Assembly (NCBI RefSeq): GCF_001613405.1
Contig: NZ_BDCH01000015.1
Span: forward strand, 204,913 to 268,912
Direction: 5' to 3'
DNA from: Nocardia crassostreae
GTDB taxonomy: Bacteria; Actinomycetota; Actinomycetes; Mycobacteriales; Mycobacteriaceae
DNA length: 64,000 nucleotides
Part shown: in pieces, positions 1 to 8,561 of the stretch
How positions within the stretch are numbered: the first letter of the stretch is position 1
Layout: each line of letters starts with the position of its first letter
Notes under the pieces: generated by a model
The model's database searches: none
The model's input: the letters and a program-made list of their open reading frames with translations, nothing else
Told to the model about the DNA's origin: nothing
Translations under genes and position numbers: made by a program

Positions 1-206
1 CATTGGAAACGCGGCATGATCCACGAACCCTCCCCGATCGCGCCGAGCAGATCCTCCAGGATGGTGCGGCGTTGCGCGTCCTCCCCCGCGCCGGTCGCAT
101 GGAATTTGTCCAGCAGCTGCTGACACCGCTGCCGCTCGGCGACGAGGACGGGATCGTTGTCGCGGTAGAGCTCGCCAGCCAGCATGCGGTCTTTATGTTC
201 GCTCAC
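1..206 (-). CDS. Maltose/galactoside O-acetyltransferase, N-terminal part (cut by left edge)
   Basis: This minus-strand gene runs off the left edge, so only about 68 residues are visible. They match the N-terminal Mac domain of maltose/galactoside acetyltransferases: SEHKDRMLAGELY, then DPVLVAERQRC and LLDKF. These enzymes transfer acetyl from acetyl-CoA to a sugar hydroxyl in the cytoplasm using a left-handed beta-helix that lies outside the window. The GTG at 206 is chosen because the family motif begins directly after it and a stop lies just upstream in frame. It is divergent from the oxidoreductase that starts at about 282. Family assignment is good; the substrate is unknown. Confidence 0.8.
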   Translation of the reverse strand, partial: MSEHKDRMLAGELYRDNDPVLVAERQRCQQLLDKFHATGAGEDAQRRTILEDLLGAIGEGSWIMPRFQ

Positions 207-281
207 GATCCCATCATGCGTGCATCACCGCGCGCTCCGCCGCCGCGGGGGCGCGGGACATCCTCTGGTATCCAGGAAGAC

Positions 282-1179
282 GTGAAAATCGGCTTCTCTC
301 TCCCAGCACGGTCCGCAGGCACGCGAAGGCGCGAAGATCGCGCGGTTGGCGGGCGAACTCGAACGCGCGGGTGCGGACAGCCTCTGGGTGGGTGAGCGGC
401 TGATCGCGGCCACCAATCCGAAGGTCGGCTACGCGGGCAAGGACACCATTCCCGACGAGTTCAATCTCGTGCTGGATCCGTTCCTGGTGCTCGGGCTGGC
501 CGCGGCGAACACCGAGCGGGTGCGGCTGGGCACCAATGTGCTGATCGCGCCGCTGCACCCGCCCGCCCTGCTGGCACGGTCGCTGACCACCCTGGATGTG
601 GCCAGCAATGGCCGACTGGTGCCGGGCTTCGGGATCGGGTGGTCGCCGGAGGAGTATGAGGCGGCCGGGGTGCCGTTCACGCACCGCGGGGCGCGCCTGG
701 ACGAGACCCTCGACGCCCTGGAAGCCATCAGGACCACCGATCCGGCCGGATATCGGGGACGGTTCGTGACGGTGCCGGAGCATCGCAGCGAATTGAAGCC
801 GGTGCAGCGGCCGCGGCCGCCGATTCACTTGGGCGCGTTCAGCGCCGAGGGCCTGGCGCGCATCGGGCGGCGCGGCGACGGCTGGCTGCCGGTGGTGCCG
901 GTGCCCGGCCCGCCCGGATGGGGCAAGCAGTTGCTGCAGCTGCGGGCCGTCATCGACCAAGCCGCCGTGACGGCCGGGCGCGATCCACAGGCCATCTCCA
1001 CGATCGTGCGCGTGAATGTCGCGGCGGGCACCGACATGAGCCTGGTTGCCGACACCATCGAACAGGTCGCCGCCGACACCGGATTCGACGATTTCTTCAT
1101 CGACCTCATGTACGTCTGCGATTCGGTCTACGCGACCTTGGCGACCGCGCTCGGGCTGCTGGAACGCCTGCGCCGCTGA
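282..1179 (+). CDS. LLM-class F420-dependent oxidoreductase, frameshifted near its start
   Basis: This is a luciferase-like monooxygenase-fold oxidoreductase of the F420-using actinobacterial type. Visible motifs are GADSLWVGERL, RLGTNVLIAP, LDVASNGRLVPGFGIGW and GRRGDGWLP. The natural start appears to be the GTG at 282, preceded by AGGAAG and encoding VKIGFSLP. The continuation QHGPQAREGAKIARLAG lies in another frame. One extra C in the C run at 302-304 would join the two. Without it, only a protein from the TTG at 346 can be made, lacking about 21 residues of the first beta strand. It is either a sequencing slip or a damaged gene. The substrate cannot be predicted. Confidence 0.8.
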
Positions 1180-1235
1180 CGGGCCCGCCTCGGCACGGTG
1201 GCCGCGCCGCTCGCACGGCAGCGCGGCCACCGAAC

Positions 1236-3143
1236 TCAGCGCGCGGCCGTGCGCGACCAGTTCCAGCCCTGCCAGGTGTCCGAGTCGAACATGCCGTCGC
1301 GAATCGCCGCGGCGATCAGCCCGCGCTGCGGTTCGGGCAAGCGGTCGACGGCGGGCAGCGCATCGGCGGACAACTCACCCAGGTAATCGATATCGAGGTC
1401 CTGCGTGATCTCCCGGCTGCCGCTGCCGGTGCCCACCTCCACGGTCGTGCCCGAGAGCCAGCGATCGATATTCCGGTCGGCGATGAGCCCCTCCGGATTC
1501 ACCAGGGCCAGCCCCAGCAGGGTCGCCGCACCCTCGCCCACCGCGGCGCGCGGCACCCAATCCCGGCGCAGCCGCACCAGACTGGCCAGCACCAGCAGAT
1601 AGACCAGCCCGATCCACACCTCGAACACCTCCACCAGCAGCCGCAGCACCGTGAACCCGTACGCCTGCTGATAGGTCCACATCCGATGCAGTGCCGAGGC
1701 CACGATCACCAGCGTCAGCACGCTCACCGCCGCCACCACGATCCGCAGCCACCGCCGATCCCCCGCCGATTCCTGCGCCGCCCACGCCTGCACCACCGCG
1801 ATCACGCCCAGCGTCAACATGCTCACGATCGACAGCTGCCAGAACCCGCTCCGGGCGTACTCCGCATACGTCAGCTCCGCCGTCCGCTGTACATACCCGT
1901 TCCCCCCGAACAACACCGCCAGCTGCGTGGCCACGAACACCGCGAACACCACGGTCAACACGCCCAGCGGCAGCCCCCACTCCAGCCGCGACCAGCGCTT
2001 CCGAACCAGCCGCCCCGCAACCGATTCCGTCTCCCCCGCCACCGGCGGCGGCCCCGCCAGCAGATACAGCGCCCCCGCCGCGCCCAACCCCGCCACGGTG
2101 AACACGAACCCCCACCGCACCACCGAATCCGCGTCGAACTCCGGAATCACACTCTCGACCAGCCGCGCGAACACCGCATCGGCCCCCGCGAGCAATGGCA
2201 CGAACACCGCCAGCACGATCACCGTCGCCAGCACCGACCACCCCACCCGCTGCGTCGACGACACCCGCCACCCCCGCACCCGCTGCATCCCCCGATACAC
2301 CCACGGCACCGCCAGCACCGCCAGCACCGCCGACACCGGCACCGCCACCATGTCGAACACCACCCCGTACACCGACCGCCGCACCACCGCCAGCGATCCG
2401 GCCACGGCAGCCCCCACCAGGCACGACGCGACCAACCACTCCTCCGCCCGGAAGGCGCCCACCGCCAACAGCCCCACCGCGATCACGGTCCACCACACCG
2501 GCGCCCACCGCCGCACCGAGAACGTCGAATCCCCGCCTGCCCCAGTCACACCCACCCCTGTGGCCGACGCCCTCGATACGGGCTCGACACCCGACTCCGA
2601 GACCGGCGGCGCCGCAGCCCCTCCCACCGCTTCAGCGGAGATGACATCGTCCGCCTCGGCCGCCGGGCGGGCGGCGCGGCGCGCGATGCGGTCCACCGTG
2701 TATATCGCGCCGACCGTTGCCAGGCCCGCGAGGACCCAGCCGATGCCGGGGCGGTCGAGCGGGATGAACACGGCCGCGGCTGTGCCTGTGAAGACGGTGG
2801 CGAGCAGAGCACCGCGGGGCATGGGCACACGCGTCGATCGGGGCGGGACGCGCGGTGGCAGTGGGGCTCTCGGGTAAGGCGCGGGGCCGAACAGGTCCTG
2901 GGAGACGTTTCCGTTGCCGCTGGCAGCCGGTACTTCGGTATCGTGCGATGTCGCCGAGGGTGCCGGGCGCTTCTCCGAGACGGCCACCGCGACTTGCGGA
3001 TTCGCCGCAGCCGGTGCGGCGGCGTCCTCGGCCGCGCCACGGGGCGTGAGGCGCTGGATCGGCATGACCGGCGGGCGTTTTCGCTTGGGCCGAGCGGCCG
3101 GGGCCGGATTATCGGGTTCGGATGGGTTCGTGGTGTCGGGCAT
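1236..3143 (-). CDS. DUF4173-type multi-pass membrane protein
   Basis: A 635-residue protein with a Pro/Ala/Arg-rich cytoplasmic N-terminus of about 110 residues and then roughly ten to twelve hydrophobic segments. The region around YVQRTAELTYAEYARSGFW resembles the conserved core of DUF4173 family membrane proteins; no biochemical role is established. The C-terminal 80 residues are soluble and end in WQGWNWSR. It lies 74 bp downstream of the histidine kinase on the same strand and probably belongs to the RR-HK operon, so it may be a target or accessory of that two-component system. The ATG at 3143 is the only sensible start before the membrane region. Confidence 0.72.
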   Translation of the reverse strand: MPDTTNPSEPDNPAPAARPKRKRPPVMPIQRLTPRGAAEDAAAPAAANPQVAVAVSEKRPAPSATSHDTEVPAASGNGNVSQDLFGPAPYPRAPLPPRVPPRSTRVPMPRGALLATVFTGTAAAVFIPLDRPGIGWVLAGLATVGAIYTVDRIARRAARPAAEADDVISAEAVGGAAAPPVSESGVEPVSRASATGVGVTGAGGDSTFSVRRWAPVWWTVIAVGLLAVGAFRAEEWLVASCLVGAAVAGSLAVVRRSVYGVVFDMVAVPVSAVLAVLAVPWVYRGMQRVRGWRVSSTQRVGWSVLATVIVLAVFVPLLAGADAVFARLVESVIPEFDADSVVRWGFVFTVAGLGAAGALYLLAGPPPVAGETESVAGRLVRKRWSRLEWGLPLGVLTVVFAVFVATQLAVLFGGNGYVQRTAELTYAEYARSGFWQLSIVSMLTLGVIAVVQAWAAQESAGDRRWLRIVVAAVSVLTLVIVASALHRMWTYQQAYGFTVLRLLVEVFEVWIGLVYLLVLASLVRLRRDWVPRAAVGEGAATLLGLALVNPEGLIADRNIDRWLSGTTVEVGTGSGSREITQDLDIDYLGELSADALPAVDRLPEPQRGLIAAAIRDGMFDSDTWQGWNWSRTAAR

Positions 3144-3217
3144 GGGTACTCCGTTTTGGGTGTGCGGGACCGTCCCGGCGACCGGATGGGCCGAGAGGTG
3201 GTTGCCTGTACTTCGGT

Positions 3218-4270
3218 TCAGGTGGTGGGGAGGGTTACTCGGATGCGGGAACCCGGGTCGGCGACGGCGATGGTGCCGCCGTGGAGTTCGACTATCCAGC
3301 GAGCAATGGCCAGGCCGAGGCCGGTGCCGCCATTGGTGGTGCGGCCGCGGGCGAACCGTTCGAAGACGCGGGCGCGTTCGGCGAGCGGGATGCCGGGGCC
3401 TTCGTCCTGGACTTCGATGACGACCTGACCGGGGCGGGTGTGGGCTTCGATCCGGACTTCGCCGTGGGCCAGACCGTGACGGGTGGCATTGTCCAGGAGG
3501 TTGAGCAGGACCTGGTGCAGGCGGGCGCTGTCGGCGCGGACCAGCAGCCCGGGATCGGCGAGGTGAATGGTGAACCGGACGGGGCGGTCGACGGCGGCGG
3601 CCATGACCTCGGCTTCGGCGACGACCTCCTTCAGCAGGGGCTCCAGCGGGGTGGTTTCCAAGTCCAGGCGCACGGCCCCGGCTTCGATGCTCGACAGCGC
3701 CAGCAGTTCCGACACCAGCAGGCTCAGGCGCTCGGTCTGCGCGAGCGCGGTGCGCAGCGTTGCCGGATCGGGTTCGGCGACACCGTCGACCAGGTTCTCC
3801 AGCACCGCGCCCAATGCCGTGATGGGCGTGCGCAATTCATGGGACACATTGGCGATGAAGTCGCGCCGCTGCTGGTCGGCCGCGGCGAGATCGGCGGCCA
3901 TCTGGTTGAACGCCTCCGCGAGCTGACCGACCTCGTCACGGGAGGTGGCGCGCACGCGATGCGAATAATCGCCCTGGGCCATGCGTTTGGCGGCGGCGGT
4001 CATCTGCCGCAGCGGCAGGGTCATGCCGTGGGCGAGAATCTGCGACAGCAGCAGCGCGATGAGCATGGCGTAGACGGTGGTTCGCTGCGGCAGCCAGCCG
4101 ATGACCCAGCCGAAATAGCCGAACGCGGCGGCGCCGGAACCCACCATGAGAATGGCCAGCTTCAGTTTGATCGACCGAACCCGGTCCAATGGCCGGGGCA
4201 GCCACGCGGAGAGCCGGTCGGCCAGCGTGCGCAGCCGCGAGTCGGCGGGAATCAGCTCGGGCCCGCTCAT
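3218..4270 (-). CDS. Sensor histidine kinase (OmpR/EnvZ class)
   Basis: A 350-residue membrane kinase. Two hydrophobic segments near residues 35-75 flank a very short extracytoplasmic loop, followed by a HAMP linker. The HisKA box SHELRTP has the phospho-acceptor His near residue 145. The ATPase domain shows NLLDNATRHG (N box), DEGPGIP (G1) and GGTGLGLAIA (G2). It should phosphorylate the response regulator encoded just upstream. The ATG at 4270 is chosen because GGAG lies 7 nt upstream; a TTG at 4327 would add 19 residues without a ribosome site. With almost no periplasmic domain, the signal is probably sensed in or near the membrane. The signal is unknown. Confidence 0.9.
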   Translation of the reverse strand: MSGPELIPADSRLRTLADRLSAWLPRPLDRVRSIKLKLAILMVGSGAAAFGYFGWVIGWLPQRTTVYAMLIALLLSQILAHGMTLPLRQMTAAAKRMAQGDYSHRVRATSRDEVGQLAEAFNQMAADLAAADQQRRDFIANVSHELRTPITALGAVLENLVDGVAEPDPATLRTALAQTERLSLLVSELLALSSIEAGAVRLDLETTPLEPLLKEVVAEAEVMAAAVDRPVRFTIHLADPGLLVRADSARLHQVLLNLLDNATRHGLAHGEVRIEAHTRPGQVVIEVQDEGPGIPLAERARVFERFARGRTTNGGTGLGLAIARWIVELHGGTIAVADPGSRIRVTLPTT

Positions 4271-4430
4271 CGTTCGTCTCCGCGACCGCGACGGCGCGGG
4301 CCCAGCGGCGAGACCGGTGTGGCACAACCGCGCCCGCCGGGATCCGCGCTCCGGGCCGTCGCGCGACGATCACCGGGATATCGTGTCCGCTGCGGGTTCT
4401 CGCACACCGCGCGCCGTCCCGGTTGCGGCC

Positions 4431-5120
4431 TCATCGAGTCTCCAAGGCGTAACCGACACCGTGCACGGTGCAGATCAGGTCCGCGCCCAGTTTGCGGCGC
4501 AGCGCTTTGATGTGCGAGTCGACCGCGCGGGTCCCCGACGCGTCGGCCCACCCCCACACCTCGCTGAGTAATCGCTCGCGCGCCAGCACCGTGCGCGGCC
4601 GCCGCGCCAGATGCACGAGCAGCTCGAATTCCAGTGGCGTGAGCTGTGTTTCGGCATCCGCGCGCCACACCCGCCGTTGATCGATATCTATCCGCAGATC
4701 ACCCACGACCAGCGCCGCACCCGGTTCGGCGGTGCGCTCGACCCGGCGCAGCAGCGCATGCACCCGGGCGGCCAGCACCCGCATGGAGAACGGCTTGGTC
4801 AGATAGTCGTCCGCCCCCACCCCCAGCCCGACCAGCATATCGGTCTCATCGGTCCGCGCCGTCAACATGAGCACCGGCACCGGACGCCGAGCCTGAATAC
4901 GACGGCACACCTCGAGCCCGTCGAACCCGGGCAGCATGACATCGAGCACCACCAGATCCGGATCCAGACTCTCGGCCGCCGCCACCCCCGCGGGCCCGTC
5001 GTGCGCCAGATCCACCGTGAACCCTTCCGCACGCAGACGCGCGGCAACCGACTCCGCGATGGTGGGTTCGTCCTCCACCACCAGAATCCGCCGCGCGGTG
5101 CGCTGCTGGCTGTGTTCCAT
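4431..5120 (-). CDS. OmpR-family response regulator
   Basis: A 229-residue regulator. The receiver domain has the acidic pair in VVEDEP, the phosphorylation site Asp in VVLDVMLPGFDG, Thr in MLTART and Lys in DDYLTKPF. A C-terminal winged helix follows, with LTPLEFELLVHLARRP and SEVWGWADASGTRAVDSHI, ending in GVGYALE. It is the first gene of an RR-HK-DUF4173 gene set on the minus strand. The kinase starts 160 bp downstream, so the two are not translationally overlapping. It presumably binds DNA as a dimer when phosphorylated; its targets are not visible here. Confidence 0.92.
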   Translation of the reverse strand: MEHSQQRTARRILVVEDEPTIAESVAARLRAEGFTVDLAHDGPAGVAAAESLDPDLVVLDVMLPGFDGLEVCRRIQARRPVPVLMLTARTDETDMLVGLGVGADDYLTKPFSMRVLAARVHALLRRVERTAEPGAALVVGDLRIDIDQRRVWRADAETQLTPLEFELLVHLARRPRTVLARERLLSEVWGWADASGTRAVDSHIKALRRKLGADLICTVHGVGYALETR

Positions 5121-5192
5121 GCAGGTGACCCTACGAGGTGGGCGTGGAGATGGGTTGCACCGATTGTGGAGATCGTGTGGAGACCCGCCTTC

Positions 5193-5573
5193 TCACGTCC
5201 AGAAACCGCGGTACAGCAGGTAGAAGCCGAACGCCGAGGCCAGCGCCATATAGACGTAGACGACCACCGCATGATCATTCGTCTTGCGGACCGCGGTGCG
5301 CGCGAAGCCGAGCTCGTAGAACCGCACGAAGCCCTTGATCACATTGACCCATCCCATCGCGGTCAGCACACCGACCAGCCCCCACTCCCATCGGTGTTCC
5401 ACCGCGAGCGAGGCCGCCCCGGTGACAAGGCTGATCAGCCCGGACAGGATCACGAACTGCTCGTTCTCCTTGACCCGCAACAACGCGTCGTAGAACTGCC
5501 TGCTCGTGAGCGCGGGCAGATAGGTGCCCACGGTGATCAGGCCCCAGAAGATTGCCAAGTCGTGTGAGTCCAC
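5193..5573 (-). CDS. Small integral membrane protein beside a TetR gene
   Basis: A 126-residue protein with three or four hydrophobic segments (FWGLITVGTYLPAL, VILSGLISLVTGAASLAV, WGLVGVLTAMGWVNVI and a C-terminal one ending YLLYRGFW). I do not recognise the family. The GTG at 5573 is chosen because an AGGGGGG tract lies just upstream and the conserved-looking protein begins there. It is divergent from the TetR gene at 5687, with the large dyad at 5629-5671 between them. The most economical reading is that this gene is the TetR target. Confidence 0.7.
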   Translation of the reverse strand: MDSHDLAIFWGLITVGTYLPALTSRQFYDALLRVKENEQFVILSGLISLVTGAASLAVEHRWEWGLVGVLTAMGWVNVIKGFVRFYELGFARTAVRKTNDHAVVVYVYMALASAFGFYLLYRGFWT

Positions 5574-5628
5574 AGGCCCCCCTATGGTCGCTCGGTTCAG
5601 TTCGCCGGCGACGCCTCCGCCGCGAACT

Positions 5629-5671
5629 GACTTACCGGAAGGTAAGCCTAGCACTTACCTTCCGGTAAGTC
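5629..5671. promoter_or_regulatory. Double TetR-type operator in the 5573/5687 divergent promoter
   Basis: Two 18-bp arms (5629-5646 and 5654-5671) are perfect inverted repeats separated by 7 bp. Each arm contains a smaller dyad of the form TTACC-N4-GGTAA, which is a typical 14-bp TetR-dimer site. The element therefore looks like two adjacent operators, in mirror image, ending 15 bp before the TetR start codon. The placement suggests joint control of the TetR gene and the divergent membrane-protein gene. Confidence 0.8.
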
Positions 5672-5686
5672 AGCTACTGTGGTCAG

Positions 5687-6229
5687 GTGGCCCGATCAAC
5701 ACCTTCCACTCGCGAGCGCATACAAGAGGTGGCGCTCGAGATGTTCGCGCGGCAGGGTGTGCAGCGCACCAGCCTGCAACAGATCGCGAATCGTCTCGGA
5801 ATCACGAAACCGGCGCTCTACTACCACTTCTCGTCACGGGAGGACCTGGTGCGCAGCATCGTGCAACCGGTGATTCGGGAGGGCGAGGAACTGGTGGCGA
5901 GCCACGAGCGCCGAGACAGCGTGGACGTGCCCGAACTCCTGGCGGACTACTTCGACTTCCACTACCGCCACCGCGACAAACTCATGCTCGTCCTCGCCGA
6001 GCTGCGGATCCTGGGCGACCCCGAACCCATCGACGCGGCACTGAACTGGCGCCGCCGATTGGTCACCCTCGTGTTCGGACCGAACCCCACCCTCGACCAA
6101 TCGGCCCGAGCGATCATGGCATTCGGCGGAATCCAGGACTGCTGCCTCCAACTCGCCGACACCGCACACGACCAACTACGCCCGGCCGCGGTCGAAGCCG
6201 CGCTGGCAGCGCTCGGAACGACAACGTAA
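5687..6229 (+). CDS. TetR-family transcriptional repressor
   Basis: A 180-residue regulator. The N-terminal helix-turn-helix reads VALEMFARQGVQRTSLQQIA then LGITKPALYYHF, the canonical TetR pattern; the C-terminal ligand/dimer domain is hydrophobic and unspecific. Start GTG 5687: no strong ribosome site is visible, and TACTGT at 5675-5680 could be a -10 box, so a leaderless transcript is possible. It sits directly behind the double dyad, so it probably represses itself and the divergent membrane-protein gene. The ligand is unknown. Confidence 0.88.
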   Translation: MARSTPSTRERIQEVALEMFARQGVQRTSLQQIANRLGITKPALYYHFSSREDLVRSIVQPVIREGEELVASHERRDSVDVPELLADYFDFHYRHRDKLMLVLAELRILGDPEPIDAALNWRRRLVTLVFGPNPTLDQSARAIMAFGGIQDCCLQLADTAHDQLRPAAVEAALAALGTTT

Positions 6230-6243
6230 GCCGCTCAGCGCGC

Positions 6244-7278
6244 TCATTCCTGCGCGATATCGGTATCGGTCCGGGAGCGCCACGGCGTCAGGTCCAGACC
6301 CGGATATCGCAATGCCAGCCCGGCCAGCGCGTCAGCGGTCCAGAAAGGATGCCCGCGAGGCGGGAACCCGAACAACTCGAGTTGTCGCGGACCAGCGCGC
6401 TCGACGAACCGATACCACGCAGGCTCATGACTGCGTGCCGCCCACGCCTGACGTTGACCCCACTCGGCGTGCACCGGCCGATAAGCGAGATGCATCGTGT
6501 AACGAGCTCCGCCGACCCGAGTCATACCGGTACCGCGATGAAACGTACCCACCTCGAAGGCCACCACCGTGCCCGCAGGCCCAGCCGCGGAAACCTCGTG
6601 CTCATACCACTCCGGCCGCCCCGCCCCGCGAAACCTGCTCTCCTCCCCCTCCACCGCCGACCCGGTGAAATCCTTGCGAGGGAACCAATTCGGCGCCGCG
6701 GCGGCACGAGCGGTGTGCGTCCTGGAAACCAGATGCGGCGGCCCCAGATCCTCGGGCACGTCAACCAGATACACGAACATCTCGACCTGTCGGCACCCGA
6801 CCGCATCATTCGGCACCAACACCGTGTGATTCAGATAATCCCGATGCAAATCCTGCTCGTAACCGGCCGCCCCCGCGAATTTCGCCCACGCCTCAGCCGA
6901 AGACAACCGCACCTCGTCACCACCCAGCAGAGTCCGAGCAAGCGAGATCAAGGAGTCGTGCACCGCCAACAGGCTGACCTCGGTACTGGCGAACGGAAAA
7001 CAGTCGATCCCGGCGAACTCGTCACCAAGGTAGCGGCCCCGACGCGGATCGCTGCCGTCATGGAACCCCTGCGCCGACGGAAACATCAAGCCCAGTTCCG
7101 CCACCGCTGGCCTCAGCACATCGACATCGAGAAATCCGGGCAGTATCCCAGCGCAATGCCACTGCGAGTCAATGAATTTCCGCCATCCTGAACAGCCGAA
7201 CCCCAGCACACCGCGTGAGATGAACGTGAACACATCAGCAATACATGCTTTAATGCGCATATGGCCGTGTGCATACAT
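6244..7278 (-). CDS. Phytanoyl-CoA dioxygenase (PhyH)-like Fe(II)/2-oxoglutarate oxygenase
   Basis: The protein has the double-stranded beta-helix features of PhyH-type oxygenases. The HxD metal pair lies in YEQDLHRDYLNH, a second His lies in FEVGTFHRGTGM, and a distal Arg suited to the 2-oxoglutarate carboxylate lies in YTMHLAYRPVH. Such enzymes hydroxylate lipids or secondary metabolites; the substrate is not deducible. The ATG at 7278 gives 344 residues, but the first 25-30 codons are AT-richer and look unlike the family, so an in-frame GTG at 7233 or later may be the true start. It converges with the TetR gene, separated by 14 bp. Confidence 0.72.
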   Translation of the reverse strand: MYAHGHMRIKACIADVFTFISRGVLGFGCSGWRKFIDSQWHCAGILPGFLDVDVLRPAVAELGLMFPSAQGFHDGSDPRRGRYLGDEFAGIDCFPFASTEVSLLAVHDSLISLARTLLGGDEVRLSSAEAWAKFAGAAGYEQDLHRDYLNHTVLVPNDAVGCRQVEMFVYLVDVPEDLGPPHLVSRTHTARAAAAPNWFPRKDFTGSAVEGEESRFRGAGRPEWYEHEVSAAGPAGTVVAFEVGTFHRGTGMTRVGGARYTMHLAYRPVHAEWGQRQAWAARSHEPAWYRFVERAGPRQLELFGFPPRGHPFWTADALAGLALRYPGLDLTPWRSRTDTDIAQE

Positions 7279-7377
7279 CGCTGTTCAGGGCCCGGGCCGT
7301 GACTGCGCGCATCGTGCGTTACGCAAGTCATACGACCTGGGCGCGGCGTCGACTACGGGCGGTCGTAGCATGTTCGG

Positions 7378-7929
7378 GTGCGCTCATCGACGGATCACAC
7401 CGCGCGCCTGCGCGGCGCTGCCGTCGGGGCGGCTTCGGGGGCGGTCGCTATATTCGCGCATGCGCTGGGTGGGGGTACCGCTGCGCCGGGTGGGGCTTCG
7501 GTGGCGCTGTTGCTCGCGGCGTGCGCGTTGATCGGGGTGGTGGTGGCCGGGGTGCGGCCGCGGGGCGGGCTCGCCGCGATCATGGGGATGCTGACGGTGG
7601 GGCAGGCCATCGGGCACGGCGCGCTGTCGGTGGGGCCTACTCATCACCATCATGCGGTGACGCCGGTCATGCTGGCGGCGCATCTGGTGGCGATACCGGT
7701 GGGCGCGATGCTCATCTCGGCCGCCGAGGCGGGGATGCGGCGCGCGATCACCAGCGTGCGGCGGTTCATCGTGGCGCTGGGGTTGGCGCCGCTGCCGCCC
7801 GCGCGAACCATGCGCACCCGGGTCACCGATGAGCGGGCGGTGGTGCGCCGCCTGTTGGTGAGTCCCGGGATCGGACGGCGGGGGCCACCTGTGGACACGA
7901 ATCTCTTTCTTCACCTCACTCCGGCCTAG
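7378..7929 (+). CDS. Hydrophobic membrane protein upstream of a copper chaperone
   Basis: A 183-residue protein with four or five hydrophobic segments and a short His cluster (GPTHHHHAVTP) between two of them, which could bind metal. The C-terminal 40 residues are basic and probably cytoplasmic. I cannot name the family. It is followed after 68 bp by a PCu(A)C lipoprotein and then a Dyp peroxidase on the same strand, so a role in copper or heme handling at the membrane is likely but inferred. The GTG start at 7378 is the earliest in-frame start near the region. Confidence 0.7.
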   Translation: MRSSTDHTARLRGAAVGAASGAVAIFAHALGGGTAAPGGASVALLLAACALIGVVVAGVRPRGGLAAIMGMLTVGQAIGHGALSVGPTHHHHAVTPVMLAAHLVAIPVGAMLISAAEAGMRRAITSVRRFIVALGLAPLPPARTMRTRVTDERAVVRRLLVSPGIGRRGPPVDTNLFLHLTPA

Positions 7930-7997
7930 CTGGCGGCGCGTCTGCGTCGCGCGGCCGGAGCGAATTCCCTATCTCTCTCGATGATTCGGAGTCATTC

Positions 7998-8561
7998 GTG
8001 TCCAAGTCTGTTCTCGGCCGCCTGCGTTCGGCCACCACCGCCCGCCGTCTCGGCGCTGTCGCCGCGCTCGCCGCCGTCGCCGTGTTTCCCGTCGCCTGTT
8101 CGTCGGATTCCGGTTCGTCTACCAATGCCGCCAAGGCGGCCGACAGCGTCAGCATGAACGATCAGTGGATCAAGGCCGCCGACAGCGGGATGTCGGCGGC
8201 GTTCGGGGAGTTGAAGAACTCCAGCGACTCCCCCGTGCAGTTGGTCGCGGCGTCCAGCCCGGTGTCGGCGCGCGTGGAAATCCATGAGGTGGTGGCCGAT
8301 TCGGCCACCGGTGACAAGACCATGCGCCCCAAGGAGGGTGGGCTCACCATTCCGGCGCACGGGTCCGCCACGCTCAAGCCGGGCGCCGACCATCTCATGT
8401 TCATGGAACTGAAGGAGCCGCTGCGCACGGGCGCGGAAACGCCTATCACGCTGACCTTCTCCGATGGCTCCACCACCGCCGTGACCGCGCAGGTGCGCGA
8501 CTTCGCAGGCGGTAAGGAGAATTACGAGCCCAGCGCCGACAATGCCGCGCACGGTGGCTGA
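7998..8561 (+). CDS. PCu(A)C-type periplasmic copper chaperone lipoprotein
   Basis: A 187-residue exported lipoprotein: basic N-terminus, hydrophobic core and lipobox FPVAC with Cys near residue 34. The mature domain carries the copper-binding pattern of the PCu(A)C family, H(x)nM...HxM: EIHEVV, then a Met in KTMRPKEGG, an IPAHG His and the closing HLMFMEL. Family members deliver Cu(I) to cuproenzymes such as cytochrome oxidase. The tail [11 protein letters not shown] is flexible. The gene overlaps the Dyp peroxidase by 20 nt, indicating one operon. Confidence 0.88.
   Translation: MSKSVLGRLRSATTARRLGAVAALAAVAVFPVACSSDSGSSTNAAKAADSVSMNDQWIKAADSGMSAAFGELKNSSDSPVQLVAASSPVSARVEIHEVVADSATGDKTMRPKEGGLTIPAHGSATLKPGADHLMFMELKEPLRTGAETPITLTFSDGSTTAVTAQVRDFAGGKENYEPSADNAAHGG

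Noticed and set aside
214..1230. A 338-codon open frame on the minus strand opposite the LLM oxidoreductase
   Set aside because: High-GC shadow frame without motifs; the plus strand matches LLM oxidoreductases.
4271..4327. TTG start at 4327 for the histidine kinase
   Set aside because: No ribosome site and no conserved residues in the extra 19 codons; the ATG at 4270 has GGAG at the right distance.
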